Origin: Thalassiosira profunda
Lineage: Eukaryota > Bacillariophyta > Thalassiosirophyceae > Thalassiosirales > Thalassiosiraceae
Length of the DNA: 16,524 bases
Assembly (NCBI GenBank): GCA_036939355.1
Contig: JALLAP010000745.1
Location: 1 to 16,524, forward strand
Direction of reading: 5' to 3'
Below the pieces are notes generated by a model. The model was not told the DNA's origin. It searched no databases and saw only the letters and a program-made list of their open reading frames with translations. Of this stretch, positions 7,789 to 15,600 are shown piece after piece. The first letter of the stretch is position 1, and each line of letters begins with the position of its first letter. Made by a program: the position numbers and the translations under genes.

Positions 7789-8692
7789 CTATCTTGTGCC
7801 ACTCGCCGCCGACCCGTCGGAGGCAAAGCTGTCAAATCGATAAATCTCATCCATGCTCCTCCGCAAGCTCGGGTGCAGCACCTCCGGATGCTTCTCGAAC
7901 AGCATCATCACCGTTCCCCAAATTCCCGCGGCGGCCCACGGATACGTTTTGGCAAACGACAATCGCTTCCACGCAAAGGGCGGTATGCCCTTCTCGCTTG
8001 CCAATTTGATACATCCAACTAAAATCCGGCTGGCGAGATACAGGATGAGCTGGTAGTTGACCCCGCTGTACCGTCCCCACACGTAATATCCGCCCACGGC
8101 GCCCGCAAGGAAGGCGTGGTAGGGTTGTTCCGGGAGGCCAGGGACGGGTGTTGTTGTTGAGAGCACGTGCCCCTTCGGTATGAAGGGCCCATTCACTAGG
8201 ACGGCCGACAGAGATCTGCACAGATGCCGAATCGTTCCCGGGTGGAGATCGCCGCGGCCCTGCTGTATCCTTCGGCTCAACACCTTGAGTGTTGCCAACA
8301 TGAGCTGTGTACAGTGGGGCGAAGGTTGATAAGCTCAGCAGAGAGACTTTTGCAAGGAGGACACATCACATCAATAAAATCCCAATCACCTTGTAAAGGC
8401 AGGCAAACGCCGCCAGATTCGAGGCGTGCTCCGCCGCGAGTTTCGCGACGGCCTTGATCTTCTGCTTGAATGAGAGATGGCTCCCGAAGAGGAACGTCAT
8501 TACTGGAACACAGAGGCATAGCGTGAGAACTCGTGCACAACTGATAGATTGGCCCCTCGCGTTCAACTCACCGACCGCGTGCGGGACGCGGATTTTCAGC
8601 CCATATCGCCCGCCGCCGATGAGGCCGCTGAGGATGGCCGCGACCTCGCTCCATACGGAGTGGTGCGGGAGGAGTGCGCCGCCGTCGTTCAT
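7789..8692 (-). CDS. PXMP4: Peroxisomal membrane protein 4 (PXMP4/PMP24, Tim17/22-like superfamily), three exons
   Basis: An integral peroxisomal membrane protein whose exact role is not settled. Exons are 8692-8572, 8502-8390 and 8304-7789, giving 249 residues. Exon 1 ends GRYGLKIRVPHAV and joins exon 2 VMTFLFGSHLSFKQKI, reconstituting the family signature K-I-R-x-PHA-x-VMTFLF across a phase-1 intron. Exon 2 ends FACLYK. Exon 3 holds HAFLAGAVGGYYVWG, VNYQLILYLASRIL, ASEKG, WGTVMMLFEKHP and LHPSLRRSMDEIY, all typical. A stretch of about 40 residues between IQQG and HAFLAG seems extra relative to animal PXMP4 as I remember it. ATG 8692 (MNDGGALL) fits the family start; an in-frame codon at 8764 is not needed. 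The gene is convergent with Tex. No obvious peroxisomal C-terminal SKL is present, as expected for a membrane protein. Confidence 0.88.
8305..8389 (-). other. Intron 2 of PXMP4 (85 nt)
   Basis: Donor AAG|GTGATT, acceptor TGTACACAG, phase 0. It joins FACLYK to LMLATLKVLSRRIQQ, matching the family layout; the acceptor choice is slightly less certain than the donor. Confidence 0.75.
8503..8571 (-). other. Intron 1 of PXMP4 (69 nt)
   Basis: Donor GTGAGT, acceptor TGTGTTCCAG, phase 1. Splicing joins PHAV to VMTFLF, which fixes the intron precisely. Confidence 0.9.
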
Positions 8693-9529
8693 CGTGGGGG
8701 GTATGAGCGGAGGTGTGTGGCGCGGGCCGCGCCCGCGCGCGTCGGCGGGGGTGCAGCCCGACAACCCAAAAGTATTGAACTAATTCCTTCGTAGAGTCTA
8801 GGAGGAAGGCTTACTCTCTCCTCCTCTTCTCTTCTCGTCGGCGTCTGGCGCCACACTTTACCCAGGAGCCTTGCGCTCGTGGTGGGGCTGCGCCAACATT
8901 AGAAAAATGGTGTTGCTAATCAGAAAAGGAACCAAGCGGCCATTCCCTCGCACGGGCTTTGGGAAGAGAGGTGCATGAGATAGATGTCAGATGACACTCG
9001 AACCGCTCCAAGTTCCTCTCTGCCATACACGAGACGCTCTCCAGCGATCTAAGAAAAGACTCTGCGCCAGATGTAGTCCGTGACAGGAAAAGGTGGCTGG
9101 TTGACGGTGACAAAACAAACATGTTGGCTGATGTGATGATTCTCGGAAGGCTGTGGCGTAGACTTTACAAAATGCGAGGGGTCCGATCCTTTCCACAGTT
9201 TCGTCATTGATGNTCTCGGAAGGCTGTGGCGTAGACTTTACAAAATGCGAGGGGTCCGATCCTTTCCACAGTTTCGTCATTGATGATGCGCCCACAAACG
9301 ACGATTGCAGCGACCTCCAGATGGCGCTCCAGATGCCGTTCCGAATGCAAAACATACTTTGGCAAATATGGTTGACAGGTGTTTGGGACCGAAGCAGCCG
9401 CCGGTATTCAAGGCGTCTGATCCATTGCTGAAACCGTATCCGTCCGTAGTGAGCAGAAAAATGCACGGAAAGACGTTGCCTGTGTGTAGCAGATGAAATA
9501 ACGCTGCATCGCCGAAGCAAATCATTGCA
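8693..9529. other. Intergenic stretch with no supported gene
   Basis: About 840 nt between the PXMP4 start and the actuator-domain gene stop. It should hold the PXMP4 promoter (pyrimidine-rich around 8810-8840) and the 3' end of the neighbour. It includes the 72-nt duplication and the N at 9213. A minus-strand frame open over 8987-9520 runs through the duplicated block, but its composition does not look like a protein family I recognise. Confidence 0.5.
9141..9285. repeat. Exact 72-nt direct duplication around an ambiguous base (likely assembly join)
   Basis: Copies 9141-9212 and 9214-9285 are identical over 72 nt and separated by a single n at 9213. This is what results when two contigs with an undetected overlap are joined. 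A real tandem duplication is possible but less likely. Confidence 0.85.
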
Positions 9530-10305
9530 TCACGACATTGCCGTCAACGCAATGCCAGCCTCCAAATCTGTGTTTTCCATTCGGTTGATCTCCTCCACCT
9601 CCTCCGACAGATCCTTCCCCGGTGGCCACCGTCCTTCCCGAATCAATTTTGCCAGCACCACTCGGCTTCCGGTAGCAGTTACCACTGCAAGGCATGCCCC
9701 CTCCAATATCCGAGATCCATAATACAGCGTCTCGATTCCTTCGGATTGATTTGTTATTTGCCTCGGCTTGGCCTCGCCCGTAATGAAGCGAGAGTCTACC
9801 GTCATGTCCATTTCCTCTGTATCATTCTGATCCATCCCCAGACTGATGACAGCACAGTCGGCGGGGACAATGTCTCCCTCCACCAAGCGTAAGATATCCC
9901 CGACAACCAAACTGGCGGCGTCGTATCGAATCCACCGTCCGTCTCGCAATACCTCGGCGTCGTCCGGCTGCACGAGGCGAAATTGCTTCATCGACTGTAT
10001 GTGGTTGATGCAGGGCCTGCCACACATTGGAGTGCATGCAAATGTAACGATAGAGTGCATGCAAATTTAGACGCTGGTAAGACTATTCCTGATCTTCAGT
10101 AGAGACAGGAATTTGCAGCTCGAATTGCAATCGATTTGCAAACTCACAACAGGCAGCAGACCCATTTCGGGCAGTTGATGGGAGGGCGGACGGAGTTGAG
10201 TTCCCCTCGCTGCCTTCGATCGGCGGCCTCGGAGGAGGTGAGGCCGCGGGTGTAATCCGCCTTGAGGCGGGCGAGGAGGTCCTGCTGGGGGGCGGCGATG
10301 CCCAT
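9530..10305 (-). CDS. P-type ATPase actuator-domain protein, apparently lacking catalytic and transport parts
   Basis: Exons 10305-10148 and 10016-9530 give 214 residues. Exon 1 reads LLARLKADYTRGLTSSEAADRR, like the cation-ATPase N-terminus, then INCPKWVCCLLP, a Cys cluster. Splicing (phase 2) joins it to CINHIQSMKQFRLVQPDDAEV. Exon 2 is a clear actuator (E1-E2 ATPase) domain: EVLRDGRWIRYDAASLVVGDI, EGDIVPADCAV, then DSRFITGEAKP (the TGE dephosphorylation motif) and GSRILEGACLAVVTATGS. Missing are the first membrane hairpin normally between these parts, the DKTGT phosphorylation site, the nucleotide domain and all later helices. The frame ends at TGA 9532-9530. Either it is a stand-alone A-domain protein, or a gene fragment, or later exons lie beyond the faulty join at 9213. 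ATG 10305 is chosen because a TAG precedes the in-frame upstream stretch; an upstream exon ending at that TTCTTAG acceptor is possible. Divergent from the methyltransferase gene. Confidence 0.68.
10017..10147 (-). other. Intron of the actuator-domain gene (131 nt), with a 14-nt internal direct repeat
   Basis: Donor CTGTT|GTGAGT and acceptor TGTGTGGCAG, phase 2; it joins WVCCL-L-PCINHI. The plus-strand motif GAGTGCATGCAAAT occurs twice, at 10030-10043 and 10053-10066, 23 nt apart, near the 3' end of the intron. Confidence 0.8.
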
Positions 10306-10587
10306 GCTTGGGTGCAGAGGGCGTGTGCAAGCGGCTCGGAGCCTGCTGGTCTAAGAAGAGGAGGAGAAGGGAAGTCAGAGGCAAGGGTCGAAATTTTAAG
10401 TATGTAGGTTTGTACGTACGTACCCGGGGGGGCTCAACACTTGACACGCGACGCGACGCTCTCCACTCCCACTCTCCCGGAGGCGATTCTTCGCCCATAA
10501 CGTCGAGCGGATGCTGGCTCTCATCTCGGCAGTCACTCTCTCCTTTGGGGTCGACGCATAATCTCGCAGCGTCTTGTGGGGGCAACG
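10306..10587. promoter_or_regulatory. Shared upstream region of the actuator-domain and methyltransferase genes
   Basis: A 282-nt divergent region. It contains the self-complementary GTACGTACGTAC (10412-10423) next to a G-run (10425-10432). I see no TATA box or other nameable promoter element. Confidence 0.45.
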
Positions 10588-11574
10588 ATGAGACCAATCG
10601 CCTACGTGTGCGTCGGCGCCACGCTTGCCTCTCTGTGGAACCAACTCGGGAGCGTTAATCGTGCCCCGAGGCGACGCCGCGCCCTCCACACGCACCGCGA
10701 TGGTGCTGGTGTTGGCAAGCGGCGACGCCAGAAGAAGCTGGCGGACGGATGCCGACACGTTCTGCTTGACGTAGGTGCTAATCTTGGTGTCCACGCGCGG
10801 ATTCTTCTCGAGCCACATCTCTACTCGGACACGCGGAACCGTCGCGAACGGAAGCGGGGAAAGATGACGGCCCGGAGGTTCTTCGAGTTGCAATTTGGAG
10901 AGGAGGAGGCACGCAACAATGCCCAATATTGTGTATTTGGATTAGAGCCCAACCCGAAACACATACCGCGGCACCGGGAGATGGAGCGGGCGTACCGTGC
11001 AATGGGATGGCGGTACACCTTCGTGCATGCCGGGGTGGCCGACGAGGACGGAGAGCTGAACTTTTATCACATCGGAAAGGGCGACATGGATCTCGAGAGA
11101 GGATTTACCACTGTGAAGAGCCGCTGTCATAAGGAGTGTCGACCGGAGACTGTCAGAGTGTTGAGGCTGAGCGATTGGATTGCAAACGAAGTGCATGGGC
11201 GCATCATTCCGCCGACTAGAAACGAAGGTAGTGGCCAAGAACCCCGCGTCGTCGTGAAAATGGACATCGAGATGGGCGAGTGGCTGGTTCTGCCCGACCT
11301 CCTGACATCGGGCGTCCTGTGTCGCGACGTTGACGCCCTTCTGGCCGAGTTTCACTTACGGCGACACCGGAGCGACTACCCCATCCACTTTCCTCATCGA
11401 GGAAATTGGACTTTGAACACGTACGAGGATGCGGAGGTGTTGAAAGAAGAAATGGTCGGGATGATCGAGAGAAATCCACATTGCCGGACTGAGATTGTCG
11501 AGGGCGACGACGAGTCGTATGGAGCGGACGGGATGCCGTGGCCGAAACCGGCACTATCAAAGAATTCCAGATAG
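10588..11574 (+). CDS. FkbM-like SAM-dependent methyltransferase with N-terminal signal anchor
   Basis: A 328-residue protein of the FkbM-related methyltransferase type, which transfers a methyl group from S-adenosylmethionine, in several known members to a sugar oxygen. The N-terminus MRPIAYVCVGATLASLW looks like a short signal anchor, followed by basic residues, so a Golgi or ER lumenal enzyme is plausible. The SAM-binding motif HVLLDVGANLGVHARI sits near residue 58. It is followed by CVFGLEPNPKHIPRH, GWRYTFVHAGVADEDGELNFY and VVVKMDIEMGEW (near 220), where the Asp-Ile-Glu motif is typical of the family, then LLAEFHLRRH. The C-terminal region is hydrophilic and ends at TAG 11572-11574. ATG 10588 is the first ATG; the frame extends upstream only to a GTG at 10576. 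No intron is needed. Substrate unknown. Confidence 0.8.
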   Translation: MRPIAYVCVGATLASLWNQLGSVNRAPRRRRALHTHRDGAGVGKRRRQKKLADGCRHVLLDVGANLGVHARILLEPHLYSDTRNRRERKRGKMTARRFFELQFGEEEARNNAQYCVFGLEPNPKHIPRHREMERAYRAMGWRYTFVHAGVADEDGELNFYHIGKGDMDLERGFTTVKSRCHKECRPETVRVLRLSDWIANEVHGRIIPPTRNEGSGQEPRVVVKMDIEMGEWLVLPDLLTSGVLCRDVDALLAEFHLRRHRSDYPIHFPHRGNWTLNTYEDAEVLKEEMVGMIERNPHCRTEIVEGDDESYGADGMPWPKPALSKNSR

Positions 11575-11779
11575 AGGGCATAAGAATGAGTATATCTGCA
11601 TAAGAGCTTATGCTTCGTGGGAGGAAATGTTAGCCCTGCATTCCAGTATGTACAGTCTTGTGCACCGAAGAGATGAGCACGCACCAACTCCGGCGGGCGG
11701 CTTCTTCTGTTGCTCGACGCTTCTTGTTAGACTGCCTTGCACCCCCTGATTCGCTGTCCGTAGGCCAATCCAAGCAGTC

Positions 11780-11805
11780 GCGCAGTGGGGAGGGACCCAC
11801 TGCGC
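11780..11805. repeat. Hairpin: 10-nt perfect inverted repeat
   Basis: GCGCAGTGGG (11780-11789) and CCCACTGCGC (11796-11805) flank a 6-nt loop GAGGGA. It lies about 205 nt after the methyltransferase stop, on either strand able to form a stable stem. Confidence 0.75.
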
Positions 11806-11919
11806 GCAGGCCCCAAAAATATATCTAGCGAAATGGCCAGCTTCAAGGTGCCTCACCCACAAAACTTGAGCTAAAGTAGCAATGGGTCGGAAACAGTTGA
11901 AAACGTGAGGAGCTCGCTA

Positions 11920-11951
11920 GTGGAATCCAGAGGTCCACCTCTGGTGGAATC
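11920..11951. repeat. 8-nt-arm hairpin flanked by GTGGAATC repeats
   Basis: CCAGAGGT-CC-ACCTCTGG at 11927-11944 is an inverted repeat with a 2-nt centre. GTGGAATC occurs directly before (11920-11927) and after (11944-11951) it in the same orientation. Confidence 0.7.
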
Positions 11952-11977
11952 AAGGGAGCCAAATGAGGTTTTCGAAA

Positions 11978-11991
11978 GTGTTTGCAAACAC
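11978..11991. repeat. 14-nt perfect palindrome GTGTTTGCAAACAC
   Basis: Perfectly self-complementary and ending 3 nt before the left arm of the fold-back repeat that follows. It could be a dimeric protein-binding site or part of the same repeat unit. Confidence 0.65.
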
Positions 11992-11994
11992 ACA

Positions 11995-12095
11995 AACTCT
12001 CGGGTATCGTGTCGGTGCGGGTATCGACAATCCTCAGCAGCTGTGCCAACCTATCTGGGGGCTCGATACCCACATCGACACAATACCGGAGAGTT
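11995..12095. repeat. Fold-back inverted repeat, 33-nt arms (29 of 33 matching), 35-nt loop
   Basis: Arms are 11995-12027 and 12063-12095. Both contain the core GTGTCG and GGGTATCGA in inverted orientation; three of the four mismatches are transitions, as expected from ageing of once identical arms or from wobble pairing in RNA. The left arm holds GGGTATCG twice (12002-12009 and 12019-12026). No transposase-like frame is nearby. Confidence 0.75.
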
Positions 12096-12123
12096 CTGTC
12101 TCCAATCCACAGAAATCGAGCTC

Positions 12124-12150
12124 GCGCAATGCCCCTTGGGGGCATTGCGC
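12124..12150. repeat. Strong hairpin: 12-nt perfect stem, 3-nt loop
   Basis: GCGCAATGCCCC (12124-12135) pairs fully with GGGGCATTGCGC (12139-12150) around TTG. No T-run follows, so it is not a bacterial-type terminator. Confidence 0.8.
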
Positions 12151-12286
12151 CACTTTTCGCCCCCCTTTGTTGCCGGTGCGGCCAGCACTAATAAGCAAGG
12201 CGGAGCCTCATCAGAGAGACTTACTCGCATGAGGTGTCTCGCCTGTTGTCGCGGTGAATAAGGCCATTTTCCCCGCCACTTCGTGT

Positions 12287-12358
12287 ACTGAGACACACGT
12301 GGATTTTTGTCAGTAGAAACGAGTTCCTCCCCGCAAAAAGCTGACTAAGACACACGTG
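12287..12358 (+). repeat. Duplicated CACGTG-containing motif upstream of the PPR-SMR gene
   Basis: ACTGAGACACACGTG at 12287-12301 and ACTAAGACACACGTG at 12344-12358 differ at one of 15 positions, with weaker similarity continuing (GATTTT, GAAAC). Each contains CACGTG, a G-box/E-box core known to be bound by bZIP or bHLH factors. They lie 240-315 nt upstream of the ATG. Confidence 0.5.
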
Positions 12359-12412
12359 AGATTTTACCGTCGAAACCTTGGTCTCAAGCCTTCTTTGACC
12401 GTTAGGGTTAAT

Positions 12413-12510
12413 GTTACAGTTGGGTTAGGGTTGGGGTTGCAAAGTTGCAAGATGAAATTCTTGCTATGCATTGGGTTGGTGTTACCGTTGGGTTAGGGTT
12501 GGGGTTGCAA
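12413..12510 (+). repeat. Telomere-like interstitial repeats, two 30-nt copies
   Basis: Copies at 12413-12442 and 12481-12510 match at 29 of 30 positions and contain GGGTTAGGGTTGGGGTT; a further GTTAGGGTTA lies at 12401-12410. These are degenerate TTAGGG-type units, 90-200 nt upstream of the PPR-SMR ATG. Confidence 0.75.
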
Positions 12511-12600
12511 GTTTCCACGTCACCTCATCACTCTCATACATACCTATCGCAACTCTCAACTCTATCTCCCGCTCCCGCCTCTCGCCTCGTCAGGGGCAAC

Positions 12601-15600
12601 ATGCGGCCGCATGCAAGTCGTGCCATGTGCACGGGCGCGGCGCTGGCCCTGGCGCTGGTTGCGGAGGCGTTTCGCGCCGGGTCGCTGCCAGCTTGTGTGC
12701 GCGGTTCGATCCCACACGGAGGTGATGGTCCCGGCCGCTGCTCGTTGCAAACAACGCGGCTGCATCAACGTCCGCCGTCGGACACTGCCGATGGCCGCCC
12801 TCACCCATCGCAGCCCCAGAGAAATTCTCGGAATCGCCGGAGAAAATACCGAGGAGGTGGCAAAGGATCCAGCCCATCGGCGCGTTCGAGGGCAGTGCTG
12901 ACTGCATTTCAGGACGCCGGCCGGCGGGACGGCAGGGACCGGTCGATTGACAGCGAAGAGGCTGTATCTCACCTAGACTTAATGGTGGACGAATTGTTGG
13001 AGGGGGGAAACATCGACGGCGATCGAATAAAAGAGGGCAGTCAGGGAGATCAAAATCTCTCCTCCCGCATCCTTCCCAGAGATGCATCATCGCTAGTACG
13101 GCTCTTGGGGAGGAACGGCGCGCACGAGGCCATGCTGCGATTTTGTCGACGGTACTGCCGCGATATTGTGGATGCGTCCAAATCATCGAGGGAGAATGCT
13201 GACGGAGAAAGAAACGGAGCGATGTCCCAATCCGAAGCAGAGGAGGCGGTTCTCTTTGCCTACACTGCCGCCATTGCCGCGTGCTCCAAGCCGCCGCCTG
13301 TGTCGTCCCTCGCGAGCAGTGGAGGCCCGAATCAGGGTGGTTCTGAGGTCTCGCAATATCGATCAAAATCGTTCCTCCTCAATCTGTTGGATGAGATGGA
13401 GGATTCGTATACCGAAATGGCCAGCACGATCCTCCCGAACTCCTACACTTTGACTGCAGTGCTGCTGGGGATAGATGATGCCGTGGAGGCGCTGGGCGTG
13501 CTCGAGGATTTTGAGACGAAGTACTCTGATGAGGAAGAAAACCAATCGATTGTCACTGTTCAGGTATACAACGTCGCCATTGCCTGCTGCGCAAAACAAT
13601 CGAGCGAGAACGGAAGTGGGTGGCAGCGTGCCCTGTCCGTCATGCAAACGATGCGAAGGAATGGACCTCAACCAAACGAGCAGACCTACGCGTCAGTCTT
13701 GCAGGCCTGCGCAGAGCACAACCAAATGAAGATTGCGCTGTCGCTCATCGATGAGATCCGGCAGTCTCCAGTTATGAACGCGACGGGAACGCTGTACATT
13801 CCTCTGTTGAAGGTTTGTGCCAAACGGGGCGAGTTCGAGACGGCGTCGACACTCATTGCAGTCATGAAAGATGATTCGATCGACGTATCAACCGAAACGA
13901 TGAATCTGTTCTTATCATCACTGGCAAAAAGCAAATTGCACCTCAGGGCACTGGGCGTCTTACAGGAAATGATTTCGGATGGTGGACCAACCCCAGACGT
14001 TGTCACCTTCAACACTGTTCTTTCGGCCTGTGCAAATGCCGGCGACTATGAGGCCGCGCAAGCCCTGCTTGACCGCATGAGGGATGGAGAATTCGTGATT
14101 CGAACCAATGGCAAAGTCGTGCAGATTAGGCCGGACATCATCAGCTACAATACTGTCGTGTCCGTCGCTCCGGAACCGGAATCAATTCTGTTTCTCTTGC
14201 AAGAGATGAGGCTCACCCGACGCAATCGAGAAGGCGTCGTGTATCCAAATTCAGTCACATTCGTCAACGCCATCTCCCAATGCCGGAAGTCAAGCTTCAC
14301 TGATGATCCGATAGTCGCATTTGAGACGGCAATGTACCTCCTGGATCTAGCGCGAACAGAAAACGTCGATCTCAATGTCTTTGTCTACTCTGCCACCATT
14401 TGGATGGCAGAGGCGGTGGGCGATTATCACACTGCGGTGCAGCTGCTCAGGGAAATGAAATGCCCTACGAATACGGTTTGCTACGACGGGGTGATATCTG
14501 CGCTCAGCCAACAAGGGTTGCATCGCGAGGCGCTCTACTTTTACTACGAGATGCGACAACTCGGCCTCCCTGCGACGAGAAAGACCTATCAAAGGCTAGT
14601 GTATGCGCTCGACAATGCCCAAGACCCTGAAGTGGCGGCGTCTTGCGAAAGAAAAGCAGCCCTGCTCGACGCTGTCCTAGCTAGGGCACCTGAGAGAGAA
14701 AGAAGGATTGAGGTCGCAGGACCGCTCTTCGAGGCATTGATACGGAATCATGGGAACGCAACTGATCTTAGCTCATACCAGGCAGCGAGAGGGATCTTTG
14801 ATTCTATTGCTGGTCCCTGCGATGACGCGTGTTTATCGGCCATGCTTCAGGTTTGCCACTCTGTGAACCCAGTGAAATGGCAAGACGCGGTCATGCTTCT
14901 CCATTCAAGCGATATTGTGACTAGAGCTCTGGGGCCCGGCCTGGTGTCGCGTCGCGCTTTGAGCAACGCTGTGATCGCTTGCGCAAAGGCAGATCAATGG
15001 GAGGAAGCTCTGAACTTGATTGAAGTGTATGGACACCAAATGGATCCGGGTGTAAAGGATGGAAAAGCAGTCAGTCTAGCTGCGGCCAACGCTGTCATCC
15101 GAGCGTGCGGACGAAGCTCGAGGCCAGACAAGGCGGTGCAGCTATTGAATGACATGCCAGTGAGGTATGGGGTGAAGCCCAACGAAATTAGCTACCGACT
15201 GGCGATCATCGCGTGCAATCAAGCCGAGCACAGGGACAGGCGGCATCGAGCGCCTGCTGAGCCTGGGCCTGCCTTAGAATGGTGGCAATGCTCGTTGTCC
15301 CTCCTCAGACGTGCGAGGGAAGATGGTATTGAGCCATCAATGCAGATGTTTTCTTCTGCTATCAGTGCCTGCGAAGCGGCAGGAGAGTGGCAGCGCGCGT
15401 TAGGGGTGCTGCAATCGATGCCATCCTTTTCGCCCCTCCTTGGCGATGGATCAATTGACAGCGGACATGACGACAAGAATCCTCCTGAGCCTAATTTGTA
15501 CTGCGTGAATGCTGCGCTCAGTGCAATGGAAAAAGGAGGCGCTTGGATCGAAGCCATCCAACTGTATGAGAATGTCAAAGATTCCGTGCAGCCAAACTTC

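Larger units (their letters stand above)
11575..12600. other. Intergenic region rich in hairpins and repeats, no supported gene
   Basis: About 1 kb without a convincing gene on either strand. It holds, in order, four palindromes or hairpins, a 33-nt-arm fold-back repeat, a duplicated CACGTG-containing motif and telomere-like repeats, each listed separately. The last 200 nt should contain the promoter and 5' UTR of the PPR-SMR gene, including a pyrimidine-rich stretch near 12550-12590. Confidence 0.6.

Noticed and set aside
8987..9520. Open minus-strand frame of 177 codons, possibly a last exon of the actuator-domain gene
   Set aside because: It runs through the duplicated block and the N, shows no membrane segments or ATPase motifs, and would need an unusually short 53-nt intron to connect.
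12124..12150. Strong hairpin as a transcription terminator
   Set aside because: The host is eukaryotic and no T-run follows; the hairpin is kept as a repeat only.
12445..12600. N-terminal extension of the PPR-SMR protein
   Set aside because: It starts at TTG (or ATG 12466) and translates telomere-like repeats. ATG 12601 gives a clean signal peptide.
12703..12716. TTCGATCCC, resembling a tRNA T-loop
   Set aside because: It lies inside the PPR-SMR coding sequence and no acceptor, D or anticodon stems fit around it.
12590..13366. Minus-strand open frame of 258 codons
   Set aside because: It is antisense to the targeting and early region of the PPR-SMR gene and has no recognisable domain; it is a shadow of GC-rich coding sequence.
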